Assembly (NCBI GenBank): GCA_013399895.1
Contig: VXBA01001338.1
Location: 28,060-92,059, forward strand
DNA length: 64,000 bases
Origin: Serilophus lunatus
Lineage: Eukaryota; Chordata; Aves; Passeriformes; Eurylaimidae
Reading direction: 5' to 3'
In this document: piece by piece, positions 10,723-25,243 of the stretch
How positions within the stretch are numbered: position 1 is the stretch's first letter
How the letters are laid out: each line of letters starts with the position of its first letter
Position numbers and translations under genes: made by a program
Notes under the pieces: model-generated
What the model saw: only the letters and a program-made list of their open reading frames with translations
What the model was told of the DNA's origin: nothing
Database searches by the model: none

Positions 10723-12205
10723 CTGCCGAGAGACACCAAATCCAGCAATTGTGATGAACCAGGAGAAAGAAGAAATGGAAAACACATCAGTGACACTTCA
10801 TTGCTCCCTCTGCAAGTTAAGATTTCCATGCTAGAAAATCTGTCTGGGAACTGTAAGCTGTCTGAAAAAGAACACATTTAAATTCTATCCCTTTTTGGTA
10901 CCTTCTTGTGGAGAAGAAAATTTGGGCAACACTGACACCATAAAGCAAGAAGGAATGAGAAGGAGAAAGTAGATTGTTGACTGCAGTACCAGCTGAAGTG
11001 GACTGTTGCACCATAAACCCATATTTTTACCCTGATCCTTTAGACCCTACATAACCAGTAGGTAGCATCCTCTGTTTAAATAACCAGTGTATCAATTACT
11101 TCAGGAAGCAGCTGGAACAAGTAGGAGAAAGCAGGCTGGAGATGCAGAGCTGGAACACAGCAGTGACCCCAGACTGGCAGTGCGACAGGGAGCTGGGCTG
11201 CACCAGCCAAGAGCCAGGACATCTCTGCCCTGGGACCCCTGTGAGATGGGACAAGGCTGAGGCAGACTCCTGCTTAGGTCTAGGGGGCTGTTCCACTCCT
11301 GCTGAGCACTTACGCCCAGAGGAGAGCAGTGCAATTTCTCCCACCAGCCCAGAGAACCTGCCCTTTCCACTACATTTGTAGCTCTGCTTTGTGAGACAGA
11401 GGGCTGCCTGGGCTAAAAGCAGAAGTGGGGATATGAAATACAGCACCAAGTGCTGAGTCTCTTATGGGCAGAGGTTTCTGTTTGTTTTCAACTCCCAATG
11501 TAAGAAAGGGCATGGTTATTTTCTCAGCAGAGCAGAAGCTTAAGCTCAGAGGGAGAGGAAAAGATGCATGCCTGGTCAAAAGCAGAACTAGCCCTACAAT
11601 CCCATGTCCTCTAGGTTTCCTTTTTCCCCTAAGCCTCCCTGCCTGTCCAAAGAGGGAAGGCAGAGGCTACCATCTTTTTCTTTGTGTGCCAAATGCTCTT
11701 AGCTTTTACCATTGATATTTCTTGTCTTTGAAACATCCTTTTCTTGTTTAGGAGATGTCTCTGGGAGCAGAGATTACTCTCTGCATGGTGGGATACTACT
11801 CCAATAGCAACTGCCCTCCTTTCTGGATGCAATCCCCTGTGAAGCTAAACTGCTCAAAGCTATTTTCACTTTGCTGTTAGGTGATACCAATGCTGGGCAG
11901 TGGTCATGACTTACTTCACATGGATGAACTTATCAAGTGCGCTTCTGGGACACAAAGTACAAGACAGCATCAAACATTCAGGAAATGACAGCTATGCCAG
12001 TCTCCAAAGTCTAAGAATATATGAGGAAATGGCCTGGTGAGGGATGCACATGTACTCAGATTTTAAGCCCCTACACACCATCAGCTCTCCAAGACTTTCC
12101 TTCTTCCTCCAGAATACTTCACACTCCTTTCCTCTCCCCCATCATGAAAGCCAAGACTGTGATTGCAATGGTAAGAAATTCATGACCCCTTCTTTCTCTG
12201 CCTAC
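10723..12205 (-). other. MUSK: MUSK intron 7
   Basis: A 1.5 kb intron between Ig3 exon 7 and the microexon. A frame at 11096-11449 (minus) is open but lacks recognisable motifs and splice context. Nothing else was identified. Confidence 0.8.
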
Positions 12206-12365
12206 CTGAAATGCTGATGGTTGCTGCTGCTTTTGCAGCTCCAAAAGTTTTGCTATGTTTATTCGTGGCGAGGCAAGTGAACAGGCCAGGTCGGGTGACA
12301 TACACCTGCAGTCGGGAATCAACCACTCTGTCCTTGACACTTTCTGCTATAGACCCTGCAGAAAC
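12206..12365 (-). CDS. MUSK: MUSK coding exon 7: second half of Ig domain 3
   Basis: This exon encodes residues 252-304 plus one base. It starts VSAGSIAESVKDRVVDSRLQ and contains the Ig3 cysteine C282 in GLFTCLATNKH. It ends in AAKAAATISIS, the conserved end of Ig3. The acceptor is TTTTAG|GTTTC and the donor TTTCAG|GTAGGC, phase 1. The next recognisable exon (7726-7992) needs to be entered in phase 2, so these two exons cannot be spliced directly to each other. The missing bases are supplied by the microexon at 10716-10722. Confidence 0.96.
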
Positions 12366-14968
12366 CTAAAAGAGTGGAAAGCCCAGTGCAGTGATATTAC
12401 CAACAAAGGGGCACAAAAACAAACTAAAGAGAAATCTGAGAGAAACAGACCCTATCACTTAAATTAGCAGAGAAAGATGTTACAAGCAGGCGAAAGTGGC
12501 AGAGAGCTAAAGCTGCTGGGGTTACTTTGGTGCTTTCATAGCAGCTGATTTCACGGACAAAAGTAAATGTTGAAGATCTCTCCTATTTCATACTTCAGCA
12601 ATATTTTTGCAATTAGTTTTCAGTTCCAGAGGGCTGTAGTCACAATTCAGCTCATGTGATTGAGCTGCCTAATTACTCCAGGACTTCCTGTTGTAGATTG
12701 TTTGCCTTTTCATATCTTAGCAAGCAAGTGCATGAGGTGACTTTGTAGACATCTGCTATACAGAGGAAAAAAAGAAAATAGTTTGGAAGTGATTGATTCT
12801 AGATTAATATAACCACTCCCATATTTTCAAAGCAGTCATGAGCAAAGAAAGTGCTCTGGCTCCAACATTTCAAAAGATACCTGGTATATTTTCTTATTCC
12901 ACAACTGGAAATATCTAAGAGTTTGCAAATATGATTTTGTCCAGATCAGAAATTCCCAGGTTCATCTTGGAGCCCGATCATTTTGGCCAGTTGGTCTTGA
13001 TTTTGTCAAGTCTTTCCTGCTCATATGGCATTCATTAAAGTAGGAAGGCATTCTACATCAAGACTCTAACTTGGAAAAGCAGTAGGAAGGAGCAGCATTG
13101 GCTGCTTTAACCTTCATACTGATAGGAAGCATCAAATATAATTCAAGTGAGGTGAGGTTGACTGTGGATCCTACAGGTGTGACCTGACTCTAAAAAATCT
13201 CCCTGGATCCATCTCAGCAAAGCACTCTTATCTGTGCACCTAGCTAAGAAGACAGAGATATTAATCTGATCTCCCAGGAATTTAATAGAAATGTGCTTTC
13301 AATGAGATCTTTCAATGAGATAAAATACCCATAGGTATTAAAAACAGCCATTTAAAAAGCAAGAAGGAAGTCATCAATGTTATAGCACATCTTTTGTGAG
13401 CAGATTGGATTGTCTCTGAAAAGAAAACACTGAAAGGAATATATTTATTTTTCCTCACTCAAGCTCAACTTGGAGTTGTGGTGAGAGAATGTGCATAGAA
13501 AGAACTCACTAAAAAAAAACAGATCAAAACAGTTGGTAAGTATTGCACTAGATATGCCAATCCTTCTGTTAATGCAGGGATCAGGGCTATTTTCTGCTTT
13601 ATACTGTGAAGCCAGTTTGAGTGGTTGGAAGCACAGGGGATATTTTATCAATTTTGTCTTTTATTATAACGATAGTCAGATTAAGCTTTAGAATCTTTTT
13701 CTCTTCAGAAACCACTCAGCACTAAAATAGTCCAGGAACCTTTCCACTAGAAAGGAGGAATTTCTTACAGGCTGCCCCTGCCTCCTGGGCTGCTTGCACT
13801 GAGCAGCTTCTACTGATCCAGTCTTCTCTGCCTGCTTGCTCTTCAGGCCTCAGGTGTACCTGGCAGTGCTGGATTGTGCCTGGCGAACACAGAGAACTAG
13901 GATTTTTCCTTCCAGCTTGGGATGCAGGATGAAGAAGTTTCTTAGGTAACTGCAATCAGTACAAGCAGTATGCATCATGTGCTGTGGGAAATCACAGATG
14001 ATCGTGTCAGGTAGTGGTGTCTAGGCTTCTGTACTGATCACCTGTTGTTTTCTCTACTGGGAACCTCAAGACATCTCTTCATGTTAGTTCATTCCCTTCC
14101 CTTCAAATATATTTCCTGAGATTTTTCTTTCCCCATGAGGTCTATTTTTAGCCTTTAAACCACCTCCTTCAGCCACCACCAAAACAGGGACCTCTTTACA
14201 TCTTCACACATGGCTCATTTATTCTTTATGCTATGGAAAATTACATTGTAACATCCATGATGCCCTGTGCCGTGAGGCAGGAGGAAAATTAATTGTGTTT
14301 CTATTTAAGTAGGCAAGGCAGCTGCTGCAGAGGAGCTTCCATCCTCCTCTTCAAGGGCAGCTCAGTAAGTTTAGCAGGATCCCATTCTTTAAGCCTCATG
14401 CCAATTACAATGTTCAGAGACCATAATGCCACAGGCATGCTGCATCTTCTAATGACTCACCATTGTTGTGAACCAGTCCTCAAATATACAATCTTCTCCA
14501 GTCCACCCACTTCCTGCTGACTTTCCCAGAAATGGGCTCTCATTAAGGTTTCCTTGCCATATTTGAAATGAGGAAATCTAGATCACTACCTGATCTAACT
14601 GAGCTATTCTTTGCAGAGTTGGGATGGAGCAAAGCAGATATGGCCAGCCAGGCAGTGGCTCCACAATAAAGTCCTAGAAATCCTAGGCGTGGAGGAAGGC
14701 TGAAAAGGTCTAAAGCACTTCACCTTGGGCTTTCCAGATCCTAAGCAATTAATCCATGCAACACCCTGGAGAAGGGGGAGAGTGCTTTTCAGAGGAGAAA
14801 GATACAGCAGAGAGGCGAAGTGAACTTGACCTGATTGCACAAAAAGGTGCTAAGACAGGAATAGAAACCACTGCTGCTGGCTCCCAACCCTGAATTTTAA
14901 TTTAATGGGCTGTGCTTCCAGCTGCTAGCAATCCTTCAGGGCCAAAAGCATTAAAAACAGACACTTAC
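12366..14968 (-). other. MUSK: MUSK intron 6
   Basis: A 2.6 kb intron inside Ig3. I see no mobile element, RNA gene or additional exon. Confidence 0.82.
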
Positions 14969-15093
14969 AGCTTTCCCATTTTCCAGCCATGTGACAGTAG
15001 GGACTGGAAGGCCGGTCGCCGTGCACCGCAAGGTCACCACAGACCCAAAGGTGATATTCTGGGATTCAGGAGCCTTCAGGATCCTGGCAAACA
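14969..15093 (-). CDS. MUSK: MUSK coding exon 6: first half of Ig domain 3
   Basis: This exon encodes residues 211-251 after completing Val210 (G+TG). The peptide begins FARILKAPESQNITFGS, contains Ig3 cysteine C233 (LRCTATG) and W245 (TWLENGK). The N-glycosylation sequon N222-I-T falls at the same residue as human N222. The acceptor is CTCTTGCAG|TGTTTG with a strong pyrimidine tract and the donor is AGCT|GTAAGT, phase 0. It is preceded in transcription order by the large intron 5 of about 10.2 kb. Confidence 0.97.
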
Positions 15094-18000
15094 CTGCAAG
15101 AGAAGAAAAAGGTGTTTGTTGAATGGTACCATAATGCTGGGGATGGTGCTAGCATGGGAGTGCTCCCTTCCCAGTAGGTCTTGATATAACCCACAGCTCC
15201 ATGAATAATAGAGAAGTATATAACAGGCTTCCCCATGAGTGACAATTAAGGGAGAGGGATAATGAGGATAAAGAAAGTAAGCAGTGTGGTTACACTCTGC
15301 ACCTTACAGACCAAAAATTTACCTCTCGAAATTTCTACATGGAGTTTGATGACTTAGAGGGGGCAATATGCAGGAAAACCAAGGGCAAACTCATCAGTAG
15401 CATGCAGATGGAATAGATTAGAGCAAATACACAAGTTACTGTGCTGCCCTGCCAAGCGTGACCTCCTGTGAAATTTGTTCAAAGCCATCAAGGAGGACCA
15501 TCAGAGTGGTCATGTACCATAAAGGCTAAAGGTCAGATAAACTCCTCAGTCTGATTGCAGTGATCAGGACTTGCCACAGAGCGCTGGAAACAGCATCATT
15601 TTCCATGCCATGACAATTTGCCTAAGGCAAGAGAGTCTAACATCAAATTAAGAGAGAATGGCTAGCAAAGACTTAAGGAAGACGATATTACAATAGGAAA
15701 GTAGATTTTTAAAAGGACTTCTCATTTCTACTACTCTTACTTCTTTTGTGGAAACATGGTTAATGGGCAGCTTGAAGATAAGCAGGATAAGCACTCCCCT
15801 GTCTCTGAGACTTTTTTTGGGGGGGGGTGGGAATAACAACTGAAGCAATTTTGCTGAAAACCTGCTTTGATCCAGAAACAAAACTCTGAAGGTCTCTGCA
15901 AGCTGCTGTACTTGAACCACATAGAGGAAAGTAGAGAAAAGATATTTCCCACCTGGAACATTTGAGTTTTGACCCAAAATTATTAAGAGGGATGACAGAA
16001 TGTCTGCCCAGAAGCAGGCTGAATTGCTCTGCTATTTCTTACTCCTATTTCTCACGTTTAGTGAGTTAATACCTTTTGGAGTCCACAGCAATGACTAAAA
16101 TTCTCCATCAGAAACTTTATTAAGCAGGGGAATTTCTCTTGGAATTGTCAGACAAGCTTGACATCATTTTCCACTTTTTCTATCTGTATGTTATCAATAT
16201 ACCTGATCATATCACAGTCTTCTATGTCTCTGTTTGCCCTGTTCAGAAATAGAATATTTGACCCCACTATTTGAGATGGGAAGGATTTGAAAAATTTCAG
16301 ATGGAGTGAAAAAAAGGATATGCTTTCCAAATGGTCCTTCCACCCATTTCTGACCTGGGATGGGGCTGAGATTTGTTTTAACAGAGAGCCTAAAAAGAGC
16401 TTTTGTTCATAGATAGATAACACTAGGAGTTAATTTCAGCATGGAAAGGTATTTGTCTTAGGAGAACAGTCATTCAGTAGGCTTCTGGACAGAGGTTTTA
16501 AGGAAAATTAAATTTCATGTCAATGAAGTGAAAATGGTGAGGGGATAAATATTATATTGAGTGTCTTAATTCTTCTGTGTGCTCTGAGCAGCGTTACTGT
16601 CTGTGCTCAGTGTCACTAGCTTAAAGTCAAAGCAGAGCAACATCAGGCTTTTGCACTTCCCCTACTCACAGTAAGACAGCAGGTATGAAGTTCCATCACT
16701 AAAGAGTAAAGTTGTAGTCACTGGCCAGGGACTTCTTTGATGAATAGTAAGCAAAATGAAACTTTTGTCTGAAGTTTCTCTTCAGGCCATTAGCACCAGA
16801 TGGTTATGAATTGGGACCCAGGTGTTGTGGGCCAAACTTATAATTACTTTTATACTTCATTTGAAGAAATACTACACTTTTGTGCCTGTCCCCTGGCAGC
16901 AGTTACATTCTTAGAGCTCCTGCTGAAGCCAGCACATTAGCTCCCAGAGTCAGAATGTGCCTCTCAGTGTTTTTCTTATACTGCTCAGTGTGCTGCTGGG
17001 CCCCTGCCCGCCTGATGACTCTGCTGCTCAGATCCTGCCCAGCTTAGTCAATACCAACATGACAAATTACCCACACCTAGTCAGCTGATGCCAGACACTG
17101 GCACATATGTCCTCCTCTGTACCTGCTGCTTTCCCAAAATCTGCCAGCATCTTTCACACAGAAATAAAAAAGGCATACTTTGAAAATGACAACAGCACAA
17201 GCAGCGTGCAAAGCCACAGTGAGCACAGTGACTGGCCCAGGTCAGAAAGCTGCATCCCATTTCCCAAGGTCCTCTCAACAGCACTGATGACAGCACTTGC
17301 TTTAGTAGCCTAACACACTGCTGGCATGAGAGTTGTCCGCCAGCATAGGGAAGGAAAAGGGCCAGGACATTCTATCTTAAAACGCTAAATACAGGGATAA
17401 AAAATCCAGCAACAGCTGATAAACATTCATTTGTTATTTGTGGCAAGTACTATATGGAGGGATGGCTAAACAAAATTTGGCCTATAAAGAAATAAGCTGA
17501 TTTCCATAATGTGGAAAAATTGAAGATCCTGCTATACCCAGGACCTTCAAAACTGAAGTTACAGATCCAATTCTTTAATATTTCAAGTACTTAAGTTTGC
17601 ATTTTTTAAAAAGCATTTTACTTAAAGTTTAGCTATTTAACTTAAGTGCTTAGCTAAAGATACAATTATAGCAATGACTAGGTGGGGAGATTATATAATT
17701 TCATTTTTAAATGAGAAACTTCCTTGTACAAGGGCTTAACTTCCCAGGTCCCAATAGGCTTTGAAACATGGCTCATAGGCACATTTTCCAAAGGGCTCTT
17801 AATCGCTTTGGGAAACTGCATTAAAAATCATAGCATCAACTATTTCTCAGCCATATTATCTATGGATGGATGATCCTGCTATAGACTTGGGTGCCCCAGG
17901 AAAGCCAGGATGGGTTGTATGAGAGCAGCCAGAGTCATCTTCCACCACTGCAAAGCAGGGCAAGACCAGCAGAATGAGCTGAGGGTCCATTTTGGCAAAT

Positions 18001-21000
18001 GCATCAGCAAAGAAATCTATCCTGTAGCTAAATGGCAGAACCAGCCCCCAAAACTATGATTTTAATTTTTTTTTCCCCTGCTGAATTACACAAAGAAAGA
18101 AAGATGCAAAGGAAGGAAGAAATAGCAAATTTGATGGTGCAGCTGGTAGGAAGAGGTGGGTGAAAGGAAGAAAGAGGAAGGATCAGAAAATAGCAATAAA
18201 TATTGGTAAAAGTCACTCTATTTGGTGGGCTTAGAACATTGTTTTGTTCTTGTTTTTAACTCAGACTGAAAATTCCCAACAATAAGGTGATTTTTAATGC
18301 CTCCACTACTTGGCCTCCTTTTCCAGATCCGCTAGAATGTGAATTTTGCAAGGACCTTTGCCTATTTAGCCACATGGTCTCTAGGTTAGCAACATTCTCA
18401 TCAAGACATCGAAGCTCTCAGCATTGGATTTACTCAAAGACATGCCAAAAAGCAGTGAGGGAAGGCAGGCAAAGAGAGCTTTATTTATTTATTTATTTCA
18501 GTGGAAAATAAAACAGAGGAGCTGTAAATGAAATACAGACAGCTAAAAGCCAAGCCAGCATGTCAAATTTCACTCCCAAGCCCCTTAATAAACATCCATT
18601 CTTTTACAGCCCTGGTAAATGCCGTGCTGTTCACCACAGGGCTTAAGAGGAGGTATCTGTACTGCAGCCAGCTGCTCTTATTTCTGAGAATTACGTAACA
18701 TCATCCAGTTCAAACAATAAAGCTTTAATTCAGTCACCAAATTTTTATATTATAAAAAGATTAAAGCAGCTCTCCCTCCTCCCAGCCTTTCTATCCCCTT
18801 CCCCCACTTTGAATGGCTAACTCTTTCCAAGTGACTTTTTTTTCCCATTGCCTTTGATTGCGCTGTTTCATTTCACAGGCTTGAGGCCTGACCCTGTAAA
18901 CCTGGCAGATACCTGCCCTCTGTCTCAGTAAGACCTACTTTTTTGTTAGAGCAGGTTGAATTTGGTCAGTCACATCCAGACAGCTGCCCAGGTGGCCTGT
19001 GGCCAAGCTGCTGTTTTGGAAAAGGACAAAGTGATGCCAAGAGCACCAGGACCAATCAAGCCCTTGTTTTGGGGTGTGGGGTACATTGTTTTTTATCCCA
19101 AACCTACAGTGGCTTTGATGAGCCCTGACTTTCAGAGAACATGAGCAAATTTCCCCATATATGTGAATTAACGCAGCTTATCAACATCCAAGAGTTTGTT
19201 GCTAGTCCTGCCATACTGCAAAGCATCCCTGATTATCAGTCCAAACCAACATAAGGCCACAAGGAGCTAAACTTTTGTTGGCCACCACCTGGCAACAGTG
19301 GGTGCACACTTCCTTCCCACCACAGCCTGAGCAGGCCCTGACATGTGAGCCAGACTCAGCTTGTCCATACTGTCAGATCTGCTATCTCAGCCTGCTCCAC
19401 TTTCCCTCAACTCTTTTGGTTTTGTCATGAAAAATGTCCTTTTGGGTGACTGTAACCAGGTTTTATGCTTTTCTTTTTTTTTTCCTTTGCAACAGCTGGT
19501 GCCATGTTGAGATCCAATGCGTCTACATTGCTGCAGGAATTGGTAAGCTACATATTGTCTAAGAAAATTTCCTGATACAAATACCCTGACAAAGGCTTTG
19601 CACTGTTGAAAATTAATGTTTAAGCACTTAGGGGCAAAACTGCAAGGTTTTTTTTGTTTGCGTTTGACAGCGTTTGCCACTTCTGGCTTCTGATACATGA
19701 TTTTGTAGGCCTGGACCTTGTAGTAGTCCTTAATACATCATGCAGTACAGGCCAGACTGCACAGTGATACAGGCATTCTCAACCTGGAGCCTGAGGCTGT
19801 GAGAGGGACAGCAGGGACAATTTAAGATTTGTGTGGAAGAGAGCCAAAGCACAACATCTACATGCTGAAGCATATCCCTTGAGATTCAAAGCCCTAGTAT
19901 CTAATACCAAAGCAAGTTTTTCTTAGCAAGGCAATAGCTTTTCAAGGTAACTTCATTCTAGGGTAAATGCTCAGATTTAGGAATGATAGGACAATCACTT
20001 CAGCAGAAGGTCTCATATAATATTAAACAGAGCAGCCACCAACTTCTCAGCTGTGGAAGACTTTACATTGCATGTAGATGTCTCTGGAATCCTAAAAGGA
20101 GACACTGCAAATATGCAAAGATATAATAACCAGGAGTAAAATGTAAATAGATAGCTTATATCCTGTGTAACTATATAAAACCAGTTCTGTTCAAGTGTTC
20201 ATCTCTATATACAGAATGAACACCAGATTCAAGGACAAGTGAGGATAGTATGTTCAAATTACTTCCCAAGGAAATGAATAAGGAAATTCTTTTCATGTCA
20301 GAACTGGTCTTATGTATGTGCTTGGTTTCTTTGAAGGAAAGACACTTTTAAGCCTCCCCATGTCTCTTCTACAATACCGGGATATATCATGTACCATTTA
20401 ACTCTACCATTACTTGCCACTGAATGTGAAATTGGAAAGGAAGTTCGCAGTCTCCTGCATCAAGAAGAATTCCTTTGCTTGTTCCATTTGTGGTCACAAC
20501 ACATCATGACTGCTGCCAAGTCTACCAGTCTGTCTGCATGTACTGAGATCTCCACAGCTACATATACATACATATCTATCTCTCCCACTACCAGGAATTG
20601 AGCAGGCCATTATGGGAATCACCAGGATACTCAAAAATGAGGTAAGCCTTGCAGTATCCTGATATCTGGCCTCCACCAATGGGTAACAGCAATGCCTTAA
20701 ATTTAATTACATGCCATATGAAAATTACTTCCTTTCATCTACTTTAAACTGTTGCTAGCAATAGCTGCTAGAACATTTCTTGTTTGGGGTAACAGCAAGT
20801 AACTTTTTCCCTGCTCACCTTACCTGTCAAGCATGCTTGATTTTCAATGTTGAACACTCAGCTAGTCCCTCCTCAGAGAATCATCTTTGTTCCAAATCCT
20901 CAACTCCCAGTTGTGTATGCCCTTTTTGTGAGGGACTACTTTGGGCTGCACTCACTTCAGAATAGTTGTCTCAGTTTGTTTTCCCTTTATCTGATAGCTA

Positions 21001-24000
21001 TGGATATTCTCTATCCTCTATCTCCTTTGTTGTTGTTTGGGAAGTACATGGTACCCAGCTAGCCAACAGTTTAAAACACAGGAGGCTAACTGCCATATCT
21101 TTTTTTTTCCCCCCTAAAACCACAATTCCTGCAATGATGTGAAACATTCAGATGTTTCTTAAGTGCCTTTCCAAACACTTAATTAAGGGAAAGAGGGTTT
21201 TACTTCTTAAAGAACTTAAAGAATTGTGTGGATATGCCCTGTCAGAAGCCTCATATTCTCACGGTGCCTGCTCTGCAGCTCCTCAGTGCAAGAGGCCACC
21301 CTGTGACCATTACTCAAAGGCAACATGTACCTTGTGCCAGTGTCACAGAAGAGCAAGACCTGGGAGTAAATTGACTAGCTCACCCTTGTTTGTTCACTTG
21401 CTGAAGGTCTGGGGCTGGGTTTTTTATTCCTGCAGCTTGTCCTCTTACCCTGTAATTAGGGATATAGTTTTATCTGTGGCATCTGGGATCCTTGGGATGA
21501 CTAGGTGAAGGCCACAAGTAGAAGGACATTGAAAGAGATATCCCAGTCTTTCAGTTACACCCCTGCCACCCCACTGACGCCAGTCAAATCCTTTGGTGTT
21601 ATTACAGGCATGCTTGTTCTTTCCCTGTAATGCTACTTCCCCCAGAACCCTTTGCAATTTTTAACACCAAACTGCAACATTCAGTGTTTACTGTCATAGG
21701 ACATGGTCTGCAGCATCAATGCAGACAGAGAAGGCAATCCTTTCCCAGAGTTTCTTTCACTGCTTACAGAAGACCCAAAGGCCCTTCCTCAGTGTCAGTA
21801 TCAGAATTTCCATGAAGATCTACAAAATTTCTTGCCAGTCTGCTATTTGGCAATTCACCTCACACAAGATACCCTACCTTAAAAGATGGCACAGATAAAA
21901 ATTCTAATTTCACATTGATAACTAATATAGAGGAAACATGTCAAGAGTCAGAATAGTACTGCTGACTGTCTGCTTTGGTGGTTTCTTGGTATCTCCCTTT
22001 CCTACATACTATATGCCAAGTGAAGTTGACACAAAACTGTAAAAACCATTCTGGATAGCACTATAGGAGTCAGCTTTCATTTGAAATGAAATGTGATCCA
22101 TTCAAATTGATAGATTACCCACACAAAATGCATATTATCACTCCTGTCACTTGAATTTTGGTGTGACTTTCTAATCTGCTGTTTCATCTGTGATACACTT
22201 TGCCCCAAGAATACATAAGAGCTCCAAAAACCTGCTGAAAGAAGCCAGTGCTTTACACTTTATGGGGATAGCCACTTAACTAAAAACCAATGGCATTGGC
22301 TTCTATTGTCAACTTGTCTACTGCCCCCTCACTAACATAAGAATTAGACAAAATTATTAAAATGTAAAAAAAAATCTAAAATCTAAATCATATCTGGCAA
22401 ATCCTTCGTCCTGTGTGAATGATTCTCCAAGGAAAATCTTTTTTTTTAAGGCTAAGGCAGTTCTCAGAAGTGGCTTATACCAGAAAATTTTTGTGATCTG
22501 TGGCACGGTATTATTTTAGTAGCTAGTAATAAGCAATAAACTCTGGGCAGGAAAAGACTTTTGTCTACCAGAGCTGGAATGCACTATCAAACAACATCTA
22601 AGTCAGGCGAATGTGAGGAGCAATGCTTCTACCCTTGTTTTGATTTGATTGCTTTCACAATCACATAATAGCACAGGATGAATAGGAGCAGAAACTGCCT
22701 GGTCAAAGAAAGAATCAGTAGCCCCCAACTGATCCCATTCTGACTGTTTGAAACTGCAGAGTTAATTTGATCTAAAAATGTTATTAAATCTATAGAGAAT
22801 TCAGTTAATTTCTTGTTAAACACACTGGATCTTCCAGCACTTGTCCTGATTAAATTTATTATTACAGATTTATGATTGCTAATTTCTAGACATGTTTCTG
22901 TAGAGTGATAGCTTCAAAATTAAACCTTATTACATAGTATATTCCAAAACTCCTGAATTCCACAACTGTCCCGTGCCATAGGCTGAAGATCAAGCTCAGT
23001 TTCATGCCTATTACAAGACAGAGGTGCATCTAACTCAGTGCACAATCAACAGGATTCCTTCCGTATACTCTTTCATTTCACATTACAGTTCATGAATTTA
23101 TTGTGCTTTTCATTCTTTTTCAACATTAAAATTGCATCACTTGTCAAACCAGAAACTTCAGAGATTTCACTAGCTCGGTACAACACTCAGAAAGGTACAA
23201 CAGAAAGGCTGTTATTCATCCTCAGGGAAAAAAAGCCCTTTTGCACACTAAGTCCTAATAGACGATTCACAGTCTTCCTGCATCAGAGAACTGCCACGCT
23301 CGTGCATTCCGTTGGATTGGAAGGACGCCTCTAAGAAAAACATTCTGCCTTCAGTTGTGTCAGTTCGTAGTCCACCACAATCCTTTGTACATTTCAATAA
23401 CTTCCTTCCTTCNNNNNNNNNNNNNNNNNNNNNNNNNNNNNNNNNNNNNNNNNNNNNNNNNNNNNNNNNNNNNNNNNNNNNNNNNNNNNNNNNNNNNNNN
23501 NNNNNNNNNNNNNTCCTTCCTTCCTTCCTTCCTTCCCTCCTTCCCTCCTTCCCTCCTTCCCTCCTTCCCTCCTTCCCTCCTTCCCTCCTTCCCTCCTTCC
23601 CTCCTTGCCTGCCTGCCTGCCTGCCTGCCTTCCAGAAGGGAAAAATACTAAAAATAATAATAAAAGAGATGTGAGATGTGTGAGGGTTATGTGTGTGTGC
23701 ATCTGTGTGTGTATCTTCATGTGTACACAGCTATATTTATGAACATATGTATACATGCTAAATATCAATGAGAATTAATCTGAAACACTGTGAAGTGGAG
23801 GAGTTTGTATACATAGCAAGCTGCAGTCAGGAAAGATATCTTTGGATTTTGGAAGTCAAAGTGTAAGTCAAACATGCCTCAGTCTAGTTTGGGTGGCAGC
23901 CTGAAATTAGATATATAGGTGTCCTAACAGAAAAACTGAGGTAAGCCTGGATAACAGCATTTATTTTTTCATCCAAACATGAAGAGATAGTTTGTGTGGG

Positions 24001-25243
24001 AGCACTGAGCTCCCGTTGATTAATTGGGAATTAATCAGTAACTTCTTCACTTTAAAAAGAGCACACACAAGCTCTCCTTTGCAAGTAGAATGCTTATGGG
24101 TTATTTTGCCATCCCTTGATTTGACAGACCACTCCATAATTCTGTAGATGTGGATGAAACAAAGTATCAACCTCAGCAGCCTGGGGTTTTGATGCAATTC
24201 CAGCCTGCTTTTAGATTCCCTAACTGGCTTGTAGATCTGAAGCAATAAAATCTCAGTGTTTGAGGCCTTTCAGTAGAGGGGACATTTGTGTACATGGCAC
24301 CAAGTATCTGTTGTTTATAGTTTCGCCCCTGACAAGCCTTTGCCCATTTTCTCAATGATGGGGGCCAAACTAAAACCCAGGACCCAAGCTAATCAGATAA
24401 ATATCCAAATGTTTTAATTTTGCCTTGTTGCTTTTAGCTTGGGAAAAATACAGCTCTGAATATGGATTAAGAATAGCTACCTTCCTCTTTTAAAGTTATT
24501 TAGGGAATTTCTAACATACTTGAAATCTGTATGTATAAATATTAAAAAGAGAGAAAAAAAAAGAAAAATTAATAAATTTTTTAGGAAAATGGCAGACCTG
24601 TAGTAATTTGTAGCTGGATCTAATAAATGTGATCCTCCTTCCAGAAGAATGTCAATAGTTCTCTTAAAAATGGGACTGCACCCTAAATAACCTCTGATAG
24701 CCCCAGGCCAAACGTAACATACAACCACCTTTTGAAAATGGATAACCAACCTTAGGAAAATGGAGATCCTTCTACATTTTCTACAGTATAGGCATTCTGA
24801 ATCAGAAACAAAAATTAGTTCATCTACTGCATCAGTCATTCCTTCACTCTTGCTCAACCCAAATGCTTTTATAAGATTCTGAAAGACAGAATGCCTTGTT
24901 GTCTGTGTTTGTATTCCTCGGCAATCCATAGGTCTTAGCACTCTGAAACTGGTGATGATTTATACCATAGAGCAAATATCTTCTGTACAAAGAAGACAGA
25001 GACTGAACACACAAAGATCAGGAACTGATAAATCATTCTGATGTTCAATTTAGTATGCAGAAAATGCTCAAGTCCACAAAGAGAAAAGCTCCCCTCCCCT
25101 CTCCTTCTCTCCTTTCTCTTCTCCTCTCCTCTTTGGCCACACCTAGGATGTTTTTGTCCACATCAACGTGATACCTCAGGATAATTCAGGTATGCATGAC
25201 GAGCTAGCATATGGAGCTGGAGCCTCATGCAAGGGTTACTCAC
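15094..25243 (-). other. MUSK: MUSK intron 5 (largest intron)
   Basis: About 10.2 kb between Ig2 and Ig3. It contains short homopolymer junctions (a T7G9-type run near 15811-15829), a TTTA microsatellite near 18480-18498, and the gapped TTCC/CCCTCCTT/TGCC microsatellite at 23401-23632. Longer open frames (for example 24477-24941 minus) show no domain and no splice fit with MUSK. Confidence 0.82.
23401..23632. repeat. Polypyrimidine compound microsatellite with assembly gap
   Basis: It starts as (TTCC)n, has a run of N at 23413-23513 (101 bases), resumes as (TTCC)n, changes to (CCCTCCTT)n and ends as (TGCC)n up to about 23630. On the MUSK sense strand it is an almost pure purine tract. The gap means its true length is unknown; long translations across it are artefacts. 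Confidence 0.97.

Noticed and set aside
23312..23768. Open frames across the microsatellite and gap
   Set aside because: They depend on N codons and on low-complexity repeats.
24477..24941. 154-codon minus-strand frame in MUSK intron 5
   Set aside because: No recognisable domain, no splice sites compatible in phase with MUSK, and AT-rich composition.
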